From JBQTIQ01 sp052387955 (GTDB taxonomy: Bacteria; Actinomycetota; Acidimicrobiia; Acidimicrobiales; JACDCH01): DNA of 28,191 nt. Location: positions 1 through 28,191 of the forward strand of contig JBQTIQ010000050.1 in NCBI GenBank assembly GCA_052387955.1, in the 5' to 3' direction. Under the pieces are notes generated by a model, which made no database searches, was not told where the DNA came from, and saw only the letters and a list, made by a program, of their open reading frames with translations. A program made the translations under genes and the position numbers. Shown here piece by piece: positions 14,616-23,195 of this stretch; the stretch's first letter is position 1, and the number at the start of each line of letters is the position of its first letter.

Positions 14616-16213
14616 CGCTCCCGCAACTCGGCCTTGGCCACCTTGCCGTTGGTGGTCCGGGGGAGGGCGTCCACGAAGCGGACGAGGCGGGGCGAGGCGT
14701 AGGGGGCGTAGCCGGCGCTGACGTAGCGCCGCACCTCGTCGACGCCGAGGTGGGCGCCGGCCTCGAGCACGGCCACCACCGCGACCGCTTCGCCGCCGGC
14801 CCGTTCGGGGATGCCGAACACGGCCGCTTCGGCGACGGCGGGATGCTCGGCCAGGAGACGTTCGATCTCGGCCGAGAACACCTTGTGCCCGCCCCGGTTG
14901 ATCATGTCCTTGGCCCGGTCGAGGACCCAAACGAATCCTTCGCCGTCGACCCGGCCGATGTCGCCGGTGGCGAACCAGCCGGCGTCGTCGATGGCGGCGG
15001 CGGTGGCCCCCGGGTCGTCGAAGTAGCCGGTCGTCACCAACGATCCCCGCACCCGTAGGTGCCCAGGGTCACCGGTCGCCACCGCAACGCCGTCGTCGTC
15101 GACGACCTCGACCTCCATGCACGGCAGCGGGCGGCCCACCGAACCCGGGTGTCGCCGCATCTCGTGGTCGAACAGCATGGTGGCCGGCGAGTGCGTCTCG
15201 GACAGGCCGTAGATCTCGAGCAGCCGGGCCTGGGGGACCTTGGCCCTGAGGTCGGCCAGGACCGGCGCCGGCATGGGCGCCCCCCCGGAGGCAGCCAGCC
15301 GTAGCGGTAGCGCGGGCCCTTCGAAGCCGGTGACCCGGAGGAGCATGGCCCACAGGGACGGTACGCAGTACAGGTAGGAGATCTCCTGCTCGGCCACCAC
15401 CGCCGCCACCACCCCCGGCGACGGGTCGGGGAACAGCACGCAGCGGGAGCCGTCGAGCAGCGCCGGCAGCACGTGGGCGTGCAGGGCCGAGATGTAGGAC
15501 AGCGGGAACACGACGCCGTGGACGTCCTGTCCGGTGAGCTGCAGCACCCGCCGGTACGACAGGCCGCTGTGCACGCTGCAGCGGTGCACGACCAGGCTGC
15601 CCTTGGGGCGCCCGGTGGTACCGCTGGTGTACACGATGGCGAAGGCGGCGTCCTCGGGCGGGCGATCGGTGCTGTGCCGGTAGCGCCAGGCGCCGGCAGC
15701 CACCGTACCCACGATGTCCTCGGCGCCCCCGACGGCGGCTCCGGTGCCGCTTGCCGCCGCCTTCAGGGGGGCGCGGAAGGCCTCGGTGGCGAGGGCGAGG
15801 CGGCTGCCGCTGTGGCCCAGCTGGTAGGTCCACTGCTCGGCCGCCAGACGGGGGTTGAGCCCGACCATCACCAGCCTGGCCCGGGCGGCGGCGAACAGGG
15901 CGACGGCCAGTTCGAGACCGTTGGGGGCGACCACCGCGAACCGCTCGCCGGCGCTCAGGCCGTGCTCTTCGGTGAGGCGGGCAGCCGCCGCCTCGACCAG
16001 GCCGGCGAAGGCGTCCACGGCCACGGTCCCGGCCGCGGTGGTGAACAGCGGCCGGTCGGGATGGAGGCGCACGGCCCGGTCCAGGACGTCGACGATGGTC
16101 GGCGGCCGGTTGGAGTAGGACAGGGCCGTCCCGCCCAGCCACCGCTGACGTTCGACGACGCCGACGAGGTCGGCGCCAGGGGTGTCGACCAGCGAGTCGA
16201 ACGGCACCGTCAC
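14585..16213 (-). CDS. Acyl-CoA ligase (ANL superfamily AMP-forming synthetase)
   Basis: A 542-aa adenylating enzyme that activates a carboxylic acid with ATP and transfers it to CoA. The phosphate loop YTSGTTGRPKG (195-205), IYGLSETHS (334-342), the adenosine-binding TGD (416-418), the hinge region DRAKDMINRGGHKV and the C-terminal lysine Lys524 (TTNGKVAKAEL) are all present. Length is normal. The acid cannot be predicted; the size and VVHRCSVHSGLSYR region resemble fatty-acyl or carnitine-type ligases. The GTG at 16213 is chosen because upstream codons belong to the SBP promoter region; a GTG at 16207 is also possible. It is divergent from the ABC transporter operon and convergent, with overlap, with the hydrolase-fold gene. 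Confidence 0.87.
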   Translation of the reverse strand: MTVPFDSLVDTPGADLVGVVERQRWLGGTALSYSNRPPTIVDVLDRAVRLHPDRPLFTTAAGTVAVDAFAGLVEAAAARLTEEHGLSAGERFAVVAPNGLELAVALFAAARARLVMVGLNPRLAAEQWTYQLGHSGSRLALATEAFRAPLKAAASGTGAAVGGAEDIVGTVAAGAWRYRHSTDRPPEDAAFAIVYTSGTTGRPKGSLVVHRCSVHSGLSYRRVLQLTGQDVHGVVFPLSYISALHAHVLPALLDGSRCVLFPDPSPGVVAAVVAEQEISYLYCVPSLWAMLLRVTGFEGPALPLRLAASGGAPMPAPVLADLRAKVPQARLLEIYGLSETHSPATMLFDHEMRRHPGSVGRPLPCMEVEVVDDDGVAVATGDPGHLRVRGSLVTTGYFDDPGATAAAIDDAGWFATGDIGRVDGEGFVWVLDRAKDMINRGGHKVFSAEIERLLAEHPAVAEAAVFGIPERAGGEAVAVVAVLEAGAHLGVDEVRRYVSAGYAPYASPRLVRFVDALPRTTNGKVAKAELRERYGASRPGPG

Positions 16214-16244
16214 GTCGTCGGATGGTACGTGGTGGGACCTTTGC

Positions 16245-16260
16245 TTCAACAGGACTTGAA
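16245..16260. promoter_or_regulatory. Inverted repeat TTCAA-N6-TTGAA in divergent promoter region
   Basis: A 16-bp inverted repeat in the 106-bp gap between the acyl-CoA ligase and the ABC transporter operon. It is AT-rich relative to its surroundings and about midway between the two starts, as expected for a dimeric repressor site. TTGAAA at 16256-16261 could also act as a -35 element for the plus strand, but no good -10 follows. Confidence 0.4.
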
Positions 16261-16319
16261 ACGCTGGCGGGCAGGGCCCAAGCTGCGGCCCCGTTTCTGC
16301 CATCAAGCTGGAGGGGCCC

Positions 16320-17606
16320 ATGCGCCGGCCGGTCATCTCGCTGTTCCTCGTGGTTGCCCTGCTCGGTCTCGCGTCGTGCGGGAGCGACGACCCCGAGCCC
16401 ACCGCCAGCGGGGGGTCGAGCGACTCCAGCGACTCCGGCGCCAGCTCGCCGGCGCCGGTCGACGGCGATCTCGACGTCGGTGACTTCGAAGCCGTGAAGA
16501 CGGCGGCGCGGGGCCAGACCGTCAACTGGTACATGTACGGCGCCGACGACGAGATCAACCAGTTCGTCAACGGCTTCGTCGCCGACGCCCTGGAAGAGGA
16601 GTACGGCGTCACCCTCAACCAGGTGAAGGTCACCGACACCGTCACCGTGGTCGACAAGGTCCTGGGCGAGAAGGCGGCCGGGCGCACCGACGACGGCACG
16701 GTCGACGCCATCTGGATCAACGGCGAGAACTTCGCCACCGGCCAGCAGGCCGACCTGTGGGAGTGCGGCTACCCGGAGACGCTCCCCAACGCCCGTTACG
16801 TCGACTTCTCGGTCCCGGCCATCGCCACCGATTTCGGTGTGCCCGTGGAAGGGTGCGAGTCGCCGTGGCAGCAGGCCAACTCGGCGCTGGTCTACAACAG
16901 CGATGCCCTCGGGGCCGACGACGTGAAGTCGCTCACCGCGTTGGAGACGTGGGCCCAGGCCAATCCCGGTCGGTTGGCCTACCCGGCGCCGCCCGACTTC
17001 ACCGGGTCCATGGCCGTCCGCACGTTCTTCTACGACAGCAACGGCGGCCCCGACGCCTTCCTCGGCCCCTTCGACGAGGCCAAATACGCCCCGGCGGCCC
17101 AGAAGACCTGGGACCGTCTCAACGCCCTCGAGGCCGCCCTCTACCAGAGCGACGCCTATCCCCAGGGCCAGAAGGACGTGGAGCGGCTCTTCGGGGAGGG
17201 CAGCATCGACGCCTACCTGACCTACGGCCCGGGCGGGGTGTCGGCCGAGGTCGAGAGCGGGACGTTCCCGGCCAGCACCCGCACCGCCAAGTTCGAGAAC
17301 GGCAACATCGGCAACTACAGCTTCCTGGCCGTCCCGGCCAACGCCGCCAACAAGGCGGCCGGCATCGTGCTCGCCAACGTGCTGCTCTCCCCCGAGGCCC
17401 AGGTCGAGCTGTACAAGATCGCCGGTAGCTTCCCCGCCGTCGACCTCGACACCCTCCCCGCCGAGGCGGCGGCGGTGTTCGAGACGCCGACCTCCCCTGC
17501 GGTCCTGCCCCTCGCGTCGCTGCTCGCCAAGTCGTTGCCCGAGCTGCAGCCCGACTACCTGACGAGGATCGAAGAGGACTGGACCGCCAACGTTCTCCAG
17601 AAGTAG
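16320..17606 (+). CDS. ABC transporter substrate-binding lipoprotein (YnjB-like)
   Basis: A 428-aa exported lipoprotein. Residues 1-19 are a signal peptide ending in the lipobox LASC, with Cys20 as the lipidated residue, followed by a Ser/Gly-rich linker to about 60. The mature domain is a periplasmic-binding-protein fold with VNWYMYGADDEINQFVN, DAIWINGENF and QANSALVYNSDAL, features of the YnjB group. Ligand specificity is not known. The ATG at 16320 follows GGAGGGG closely. It heads a transporter operon with two permeases and an ATPase, then an aldehyde dehydrogenase; an 86-bp gap with a hairpin before the first permease may make the lipoprotein more abundant, as is usual for such operons. 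Confidence 0.88.
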   Translation: MRRPVISLFLVVALLGLASCGSDDPEPTASGGSSDSSDSGASSPAPVDGDLDVGDFEAVKTAARGQTVNWYMYGADDEINQFVNGFVADALEEEYGVTLNQVKVTDTVTVVDKVLGEKAAGRTDDGTVDAIWINGENFATGQQADLWECGYPETLPNARYVDFSVPAIATDFGVPVEGCESPWQQANSALVYNSDALGADDVKSLTALETWAQANPGRLAYPAPPDFTGSMAVRTFFYDSNGGPDAFLGPFDEAKYAPAAQKTWDRLNALEAALYQSDAYPQGQKDVERLFGEGSIDAYLTYGPGGVSAEVESGTFPASTRTAKFENGNIGNYSFLAVPANAANKAAGIVLANVLLSPEAQVELYKIAGSFPAVDLDTLPAEAAAVFETPTSPAVLPLASLLAKSLPELQPDYLTRIEEDWTANVLQK

Positions 17607-17617
17607 CGCTCCCTCGG

Positions 17618-17648
17618 GGGCGCTTCGCCCGGGCCGGGCGGAGCGCCC
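17618..17648 (+). terminator. Hairpin after the binding-protein gene
   Basis: GGGCGCT (17618-17624) and AGCGCCC (17642-17648) form a 7-bp stem, with an alternative small hairpin GGGCG-CTT-CGCCC inside. It begins 12 bases past the lipoprotein stop. It may act as a partial terminator or 3' stabiliser that lowers permease expression relative to the binding protein. Confidence 0.4.
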
Positions 17649-17692
17649 GCCAAGAGCAGCGAACGCCGCCGCCGGCAACGTCGCGGCGGTCG

Positions 17693-18553
17693 GTGCCCCG
17701 AGGCCTGCGGATCGCGCTGCTGCTGGCCCCGGGGCTCGTCGTCGTAGCCGTGCTGTTCCTCGGTGGCCTGGTGATGGCGGTGGCCCAGAGCTTCGGCTAC
17801 CAGCCCTTCCTCGACCACTCGGTGCTGTCGGCCGACGCCTACCGAGCCATGACCGCCGACCCGGCAGTCAGGGCGTCGACGGTGCTGACGCTACGGCTGG
17901 CGCTGGTGTCGACCGGGGTGGCGGCCGTTCTCGGCGTGGTCGTCGCGCTGGCCGTCTACCGCCTGGAGCGAGGCCGGCGACTGGCGAGCGCCGTGCTCCA
18001 GTCGACGCTGCCGGTACCGCACCTGGTGGGGGCGTTGACGATGCTGCTGTTGCTGCAACCGTCGGGGTTCGTCTCCCGCCTGGCCCACGCCGTCGGCCTG
18101 TCTGACTCGACGGCGACGTTCCCGATGCTGGTGCACGACCGGTGGGGCTGGTCGATCATCGCCGAGTACGCCTGGAAGGAGGTCCCCTTCGTGGGGATCG
18201 TGGTGCTGGCGGCGCTGTCGAGCGGGGTGCGCGAGCTCGAGGACGTCGCCCGCACCTTGGGGGCCAACCCGTGGCACCGTTTCCGGCTGGTGGTGCTGCC
18301 TCTCATCCTGCCGGGCGTGCTGGCCACGTCGATCATCGTGTTCGCCTTCACCTTCGGCAGCTACGAGGTGCCCAACCTGCTCGGCCGCCAGTTCCCGGCG
18401 ACGTTGCCGGTCGTCGCCTACGACTTCTATGCCGACACCGACCTCGGCGCCCGGCCCCAGGCGATGGCGATCAGCGTGTGCATCGCGCTGCTCGTGGGTG
18501 CCCTGGTCGCCGCCTACCTGGCGCTGGCCGAGCGGGTCGTGCGCCGCTCATGA
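17693..18553 (+). CDS. ABC transporter permease 1 (YnjC-like / PotB-type)
   Basis: A 286-aa inner-membrane protein with about six hydrophobic helices (near 7-30, 64-88, 102-120, 155-176, 205-225, 255-278). The EAA loop that contacts the ATPase is visible as LEDVARTLGANPWHRFRLVV before LPLILPG. It belongs to the binding-protein-dependent permeases and forms a heterodimer with the next gene product. YnjC of E. coli is about twice this length, so here the two permease halves are separate proteins. The start is a GTG with only a weak ribosome-binding site. The stop shares ATGA with the start of permease 2. Confidence 0.87.
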   Translation: MPRGLRIALLLAPGLVVVAVLFLGGLVMAVAQSFGYQPFLDHSVLSADAYRAMTADPAVRASTVLTLRLALVSTGVAAVLGVVVALAVYRLERGRRLASAVLQSTLPVPHLVGALTMLLLLQPSGFVSRLAHAVGLSDSTATFPMLVHDRWGWSIIAEYAWKEVPFVGIVVLAALSSGVRELEDVARTLGANPWHRFRLVVLPLILPGVLATSIIVFAFTFGSYEVPNLLGRQFPATLPVVAYDFYADTDLGARPQAMAISVCIALLVGALVAAYLALAERVVRRS

Positions 18554-19359
18554 ACCGATGGGCGGTACCCCGAGCGATCGGCGTGGGCCTCGTCGCCCTC
18601 GGGCTGCTGGTCCCGTTCGTGCCGCTCGTGGTCACCGCCGTCAGCGGGCCGTGGCGGTACCCCGCCCTCGTCCCCGACCGGTTCTCGGGACGGGGCATCG
18701 ACCTGCTCACCGATCCGAGCTCCGACGTGTTCACCGCGCTGGTCAACTCGGTGGTCATCGCCTCGGCGGTGGCGGTGGTGGCCGCCATCATCGGGTTGGC
18801 CGGCGGGCGGGCGCTGGGCATGTACCGGTTCCGGGGCAAACGGCTGGTGCAGTTCCTGTTCCTCGCCCCCGTGATCGTCCCCGGCTTCGCCGTCACCCTC
18901 GGCATCCACATCTTCTTCGTGCGCTACGGGCTCGCCGACACCGTCGTCGGCGTGGTGCTCGTGCACCTGGTCCCCACCATCCCCTACGTGACGCTGGTGA
19001 TGGGAGCCAGCTTCGCCAACTTCGACCCCGCCTACGAGGACCAGGCCCGGGTGCTGGGGGCGGGCCCGGTGCGCACGTGGTGGTCGGTGACCCTGCCCGC
19101 GGTCCGGCCCGGGCTGGTGGTGGCGGCGTTCTTCGCCTTCCTCATCTCCTGGAGCGAGTACATCCTCACGTTGCTGATCGGCGGGGGAACCGTGAAAACC
19201 CTGCCGCTGGTGCTCTTCGCCTACATCGGCCAGGCCGACCTGACCCAGGCGGCGGCGGTCTCGCTGGTGTTCATCGTGCCTCCCCTGCTGCTCGTGGTGG
19301 GCACGTCGCGCTACCTCACCGGCTCACAGAGCGGCGTCGTCGGCCTCGGGCGCCTGTGA
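18550..19359 (+). CDS. ABC transporter permease 2
   Basis: A 269-aa inner-membrane permease with about six helices (near 9-30, 62-84, 98-120, 128-148, 180-202, 232-256). Its EAA loop reads YEDQARVLGAGPVRTWWSV before TLPAVRPG, and the C-terminal part (LISWSEYILTLLIGGG) is characteristic of the PotC-like partner. It starts inside the previous stop codon (ATGA, 4-nt overlap) and its TGA overlaps the ATPase start by one base, so three transporter genes are translationally coupled. Confidence 0.87.
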   Translation: MNRWAVPRAIGVGLVALGLLVPFVPLVVTAVSGPWRYPALVPDRFSGRGIDLLTDPSSDVFTALVNSVVIASAVAVVAAIIGLAGGRALGMYRFRGKRLVQFLFLAPVIVPGFAVTLGIHIFFVRYGLADTVVGVVLVHLVPTIPYVTLVMGASFANFDPAYEDQARVLGAGPVRTWWSVTLPAVRPGLVVAAFFAFLISWSEYILTLLIGGGTVKTLPLVLFAYIGQADLTQAAAVSLVFIVPPLLLVVGTSRYLTGSQSGVVGLGRL

Positions 19360-20621
19360 TGTCGTCGCCGGGCCCCCACACCCCCATCGGGCCCCGACCG
19401 ACCGCCACCGACGACCGCGCCCACCGAGCAAGCCGGGACCGTCAGGCGGCAACCGCGGTCACGGTGCGGAGCCTGGTCAAGAGCTACGGCGCCGACGCCC
19501 CCCGGGTGGTCGACGACGTCGACGTGGACATCGCCCCGGGCACGCTCACGGCCCTGGTGGGACCGTCGGGCTGCGGCAAGACGACGACGCTCAAGATCAT
19601 CGCCGGCCTCCTGCGGCCCGACGCCGGCGACGTCCGCTTCGACGACCGGGTCGTGACCGCGGTGCCGGCCGAGCGGCGGCGGGCGGCCATGGTGTTCCAG
19701 AAGCCGCTCCTGTTCCCCCAGATGACCGTGGCCGAGAACGTCGGGTTCGGGCTACGGGTGCGGGGCGGTGACCGTCGTCTCCGCCGGCGCCGCGTCGCCG
19801 AGCTGCTCGACCGGGTTCGGCTGCCGGGCCTGGAGGACCGCCGGGTGGGCGAGCTGTCGGGAGGCCAGGAGCAGCGCGTCGCGTTGGCCCGGGCACTGGT
19901 GATCGAACCCGACGTCCTCCTCCTCGACGAACCGCTGTCGCAGCTCGACGCCGCCCTCCGGGTCGAGATGCGCGACCTGGTGCGCTCCATCCAGAAGGAC
20001 CTTGGGGTCACCACGCTGTTCGTCACCCACGACCAGGACGAGGCCGTGATCCTGGCCGACCATGTGGCGTTGATGCTGGACGGCTCGATCGCGCAGTACG
20101 GCGAACCTCGATCGTTCTACGAACAACCGGCGTCCCTGGCCGTGGCCCGCTTCTTCGGCGCCCGCAACGAAGTTCCGGGACGGGTCGACGCCGGGTGGTT
20201 CCGGGCCGCCTTCGGCGGCGTCCCCCTGGCCCCCGGCACACCCGACGGACCGGGGGTGCTGGTGGTACGGCCGGAGACGATCACGCTGGCCCCCGCCCTC
20301 GGCCCCGACGTGACGGGCGCCGACGGACGGGCGACGGTGACGGGCCGGGTCATCGAGCTCCGCTACCTCGGCACCCGGGTGGCGGCGATCATCGAGGCAT
20401 CCGGTATGGCCCTGCACGTGGACGCGCCGCCGTCGGTCTCGATCGCCCTCGGCGAAGCGGTGTCGGCATCCTGGCCGCTGGCGGCGGCCACCGTGTTCCC
20501 ACCGGCGGGGCCCGAGGGAGGACCTGCGCTGCCAGCGCGGCGAGCGCTCCCGGCCGACGGTGGCGAGCGCCAGCTCGCCCGGCGGCGATGGGTGTGGGGC
20601 GCAGCCCCACGGGAACACTGA
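19359..20621 (+). CDS. ABC transporter ATPase (PotA/YnjD-like)
   Basis: A 420-aa protein that powers the importer. Walker A GPSGCGKT (68-75), Q-loop FQKPLLFPQMTVAENVGFG (Gln114), signature LSGGQ (166-170), Walker B VLLLDEP (186-192) and H-loop His224 (FVTHDQDEA) are intact. A TOBE-type domain occupies about 270-380. Residues 1-33 are a disordered-looking extension. The last ~37 residues (from about 384) are encoded by an intergenic GC-rich element that includes a perfect hairpin, so the natural C-terminus has probably been lengthened by it. The ATG at 19359 overlaps the permease stop by one base; a GTG one codon earlier is also possible. The aldehyde dehydrogenase follows after 3 bases. Confidence 0.9.
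   Translation: MSSPGPHTPIGPRPTATDDRAHRASRDRQAATAVTVRSLVKSYGADAPRVVDDVDVDIAPGTLTALVGPSGCGKTTTLKIIAGLLRPDAGDVRFDDRVVTAVPAERRRAAMVFQKPLLFPQMTVAENVGFGLRVRGGDRRLRRRRVAELLDRVRLPGLEDRRVGELSGGQEQRVALARALVIEPDVLLLDEPLSQLDAALRVEMRDLVRSIQKDLGVTTLFVTHDQDEAVILADHVALMLDGSIAQYGEPRSFYEQPASLAVARFFGARNEVPGRVDAGWFRAAFGGVPLAPGTPDGPGVLVVRPETITLAPALGPDVTGADGRATVTGRVIELRYLGTRVAAIIEASGMALHVDAPPSVSIALGEAVSASWPLAAATVFPPAGPEGGPALPARRALPADGGERQLARRRWVWGAAPREH
20565..20610 (+). repeat. Intergenic GC-rich element, copy 2, inside the ATPase 3' end
   Basis: GAGCGCCAGC, then CGCCCGGCGGCGATGGG, then the perfect hairpin GTGGGGC-GCA-GCCCCAC (20594-20610). It is similar to 8472-8522 and 23258-23315. It is translated as the end of the ATPase because no stop occurs before 20619. 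Confidence 0.6.
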
Positions 20622-20624
20622 GCC

Positions 20625-22100
20625 GTGACCCCGACCGTCACCCTTCCCGCCGGGCCCCGCGGCCTGTTCATCGACGGCGTCTTCACCGACGCCGCCGACG
20701 GCGCCTCGCTGGCGACCACCAACCCCTCGACCGAGGCCGCGCTGGCCGAGGTTGCCCAGGGCGGTCCGGCCGACGTCGAACGGGCGGTCGCCGCCGCCCG
20801 CCGTGCGCTCGAGGACGGCCCCTGGCCCCGGTTCACCCCGGCCGAACGGGGGCGCCTGCTGTGGCGCATCGGCGATCTGGTCCTCGCCCACGGCGACGAG
20901 CTTGCCCTCGTCGACAGCCTCGACAACGGCAAACCCCTCCACAGCGCCCGTCACGTCGACGTGCCCCTGGCCGCCGACATGTTCCACTACTACGCCGGGT
21001 GGGCGACCAAGCTCGACGGCCGCACCATCGACCTGTCGACGCCCTACGACCCCACCGGCCACTTCCACGCCTACACCCGGCGCGAACCGGTGGGGGTCGT
21101 CGGCCAGATCATCCCGTGGAACTACCCGCTGCTGATGGCGACGTGGAAGCTGGCGCCGGCCCTCGCCACCGGGAACACGGTGGTGCTCAAACCGGCCGAG
21201 CAGACCCCGCTGTCGGCCTTGCGGCTGGCACAGCTGTGCGCCGAGGCGGGCCTCCCGCCGGGCGTGGTCAACGTCGTCAACGGCATCGGTGAAGTCGCCG
21301 GCGCGGCATTGGCATCGCACCCCGGCGTCGACAAGGTCGCCTTCACCGGCTCGACCGAGGTGGGCCGGCTCATCCTCGCGGCCGCGGGCGGCAACCTGAA
21401 GCGGCTCACGCTGGAGCTGGGGGGCAAGTCCCCCAACATCGTGTTCGACGACGCCGACGTCGCCGCCGCCATCGCCGGGTCGGCCTCGGCCATCTTCGGC
21501 AACCACGGCCAGTCCTGCAGCGCCGGCTCGCGCTTGCTGGTCCAGCGGTCGCGCTTCGACGAGGTCGTCGCCGGCATCGCCGAACGGGCCGCCGCCATCC
21601 GCCTCGGCGACGGCCTCGACCCGTCGACCGAGATGGGACCGCTGGTCTCGGCCGAACAGCAGGAACGGGTGCTGGGCTACGTGGCCGGCGGTATCGGCGC
21701 CGGCGCCGAAGCTGCCGTCGGCGGCGGCCGCCACGGGGACCAAGGTTGGTTCGTGCAACCAACCGTGCTGGTCGGTGCCCCGCTCGACTCGGCGGTGGTA
21801 CGAGAGGAGATCTTCGGGCCGGTGTTGGTGGCCCACCCGTTCGGCTCCGAGGCCGAGGCGATGGCGATGGCCGACGCCGGAGACTACGGGCTCGGCGCCG
21901 GCCTGTGGACCTCCGACGTGTCCCGCGCTCACCGGGTCGCCGCCCGCCTGAGGGCCGGCACGGTGTGGGTCAACTGCTACAACGTCAGCGACTCGGCGTT
22001 GCCCTTCGGCGGTATCAAGGCGTCGGGCTGGGGCCGTGAGATGGGCCAGGAAGCCCTCGACGCCTACACCGAGACCAAGGCCGTCTGCATCCAACTCTGA
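20625..22100 (+). CDS. Aldehyde dehydrogenase, NAD-dependent
   Basis: A 491-aa aldehyde dehydrogenase, last gene of the transporter operon. Catalytic Cys298 (GQSCSAGSR), Glu264 (TLELGGKSP), PWN at 164-166, Lys189 (LKPAEQTP) and FTGSTEVG are all present, and length is normal. Overall style (DNGKP, FHYYAGWATKLDG, WVNCYN) resembles betaine-, phenylacetaldehyde- and semialdehyde-type dehydrogenases. The GTG start is 3 bases after the ATPase stop. Position suggests it oxidises an aldehyde derived from the imported compound. It differs clearly from the dehydrogenase at 1928-3367 outside the shared motifs. Confidence 0.92.
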   Translation: MTPTVTLPAGPRGLFIDGVFTDAADGASLATTNPSTEAALAEVAQGGPADVERAVAAARRALEDGPWPRFTPAERGRLLWRIGDLVLAHGDELALVDSLDNGKPLHSARHVDVPLAADMFHYYAGWATKLDGRTIDLSTPYDPTGHFHAYTRREPVGVVGQIIPWNYPLLMATWKLAPALATGNTVVLKPAEQTPLSALRLAQLCAEAGLPPGVVNVVNGIGEVAGAALASHPGVDKVAFTGSTEVGRLILAAAGGNLKRLTLELGGKSPNIVFDDADVAAAIAGSASAIFGNHGQSCSAGSRLLVQRSRFDEVVAGIAERAAAIRLGDGLDPSTEMGPLVSAEQQERVLGYVAGGIGAGAEAAVGGGRHGDQGWFVQPTVLVGAPLDSAVVREEIFGPVLVAHPFGSEAEAMAMADAGDYGLGAGLWTSDVSRAHRVAARLRAGTVWVNCYNVSDSALPFGGIKASGWGREMGQEALDAYTETKAVCIQL

Positions 22101-22114
22101 GGCCCGGCGACGGT

Positions 22115-22132
22115 CCGGTCCTCTCGGACCGG
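22115..22132 (+). terminator. Terminator-like hairpin after the aldehyde dehydrogenase
   Basis: CCGGTCC-TCTC-GGACCGG, a perfect 7-bp stem and 4-base loop, 14 bases beyond the stop codon. It lacks a T tract. It probably ends the transporter/dehydrogenase operon before the cupredoxin gene. Confidence 0.55.
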
Positions 22133-22248
22133 CCCAGGACCGAGGCCCCAGGCGAGGGGGCGGCGGGGAAGCGAGGCCCGAAGAAACGGCCCCGCCAAGT
22201 GCCGCTCCGACCACTGTGAACCGGCCGTGGCGCGTTTAGCGTCCCGGC

Positions 22249-22611
22249 ATGAAGACGATCACACCTGGGTTGGCCGTCTGCATCATCGCCGTCGGCGTGG
22301 CCGTGGTAGCGGCGGTCGTGGTGCCCGGCGCCGAGAGCGGGCGGGCCGCGGTGGGCGACACCGCGTCGACGGTGGCGATCGAGGACTTCGCCTACAGCGC
22401 CACCCCCGTCCCCGCCGGTGCGATGGTCCGGGTGACCAACGTCGACGCCTCGTCGCACACCCTCACCGCCGACGACGGTGCCTTCGACAGCGGCGTGGTG
22501 ACGACGGGGGCCGACGGGACCTTCACCGCTCCGGGCCAACCGGGCGAGTACGGCATCGTGTGCACCATCCACCCGTTCATGTCGGGCACCCTCGTCGTCG
22601 CGTCGGCCTGA
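22249..22611 (+). CDS. Cupredoxin (plastocyanin-like) with N-terminal anchor
   Basis: A 120-aa small blue-copper-type protein. Residues 7-26 are a hydrophobic signal anchor, so the domain lies outside the membrane. The type 1 copper ligands are His70 (SSHTLT), Cys105, His108 and Met111 in CTIHPFM, with the usual spacing. GDTASTVAIEDFAYSATPV and APGQPGEYGIVC match the surrounding strands. It would carry electrons or bind copper. The ribosome-binding site is weak. Its stop overlaps the next gene's start by one base (TGATG), which ties it to the DUF6529 membrane protein. Confidence 0.88.
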   Translation: MKTITPGLAVCIIAVGVAVVAAVVVPGAESGRAAVGDTASTVAIEDFAYSATPVPAGAMVRVTNVDASSHTLTADDGAFDSGVVTTGADGTFTAPGQPGEYGIVCTIHPFMSGTLVVASA

Positions 22612-23195
22612 TGGGGCCGAGCAGCCAAGCCCTCGATCGTCGGAGCTCGACGGCCCTCATCGCCATCTTCGGCGCCGGCGCCGCCACCGCAGTGGCCCTC
22701 GGTGCCTACGGCCGGGTGCACGACCCAGCCAACCGGGCCCTGTTCACGCTCGGCTTCACCGCGATGCCGAACATGAAGATCTGGCTCGGCACCATCGCGC
22801 TCACCTTCGCAGTGACCCAGGTGTTGACCGCCCAGTGGATGTACGGGCGCCTGCCGGGGACGGGCACGGCGCCGGAGTGGGTCGCCCCGGTCCACCGCGC
22901 CGTCGGTGCGGTGGCGTTCCTGTTCACGGTGCCGGTGGCCTTCCATTGCCTGTGGTCGATCGGTTACGGCAACCCGTTGGGCGAGGACAGCGGGGACCTG
23001 CGCCGCAACATCCACTCCTTCGTGGGCTGCGTGTTCTACGGGGCGTTCGTGTCCAAGATGCTGGCGCTGCGGTCCCGCCGGCTCCCCGGCTGGACGCTGC
23101 CCGTCACCGGCGGGGTCCTGTTCGGCGCACTGGTGATCCTCTGGGTGACGTCGGCCTTGTGGTGGTTCACCAACGTCGAGTTCCCCGCCTTCTAG
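22611..23195 (+). CDS. DUF6529-family membrane protein
   Basis: A 194-aa protein with about five transmembrane helices (near 13-33, 57-78, 97-117, 134-152, 161-184). The sequence MPNMKIWLGTIAL, QWMYGRLPG, VHRAVGA, FHCLWSIGYG and HSFVGCVFYGAFVSKM fits DUF6529 as I know it. His95, His112 and His135 sit at or in helices in the manner of b-type heme ligands, so a cytochrome-b561-like role accepting electrons from the neighbouring cupredoxin is conceivable but unproven. The ATG overlaps the cupredoxin stop by one base. A strong 15-bp inverted repeat begins immediately after its TAG. Confidence 0.78.
   Translation: MGPSSQALDRRSSTALIAIFGAGAATAVALGAYGRVHDPANRALFTLGFTAMPNMKIWLGTIALTFAVTQVLTAQWMYGRLPGTGTAPEWVAPVHRAVGAVAFLFTVPVAFHCLWSIGYGNPLGEDSGDLRRNIHSFVGCVFYGAFVSKMLALRSRRLPGWTLPVTGGVLFGALVILWVTSALWWFTNVEFPAF

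Noticed and set aside
15069..17678. 869-codon minus-strand frame
   Set aside because: A frame shadow of the acyl-CoA ligase and antisense of the binding protein; the motifs of both lie in other frames.
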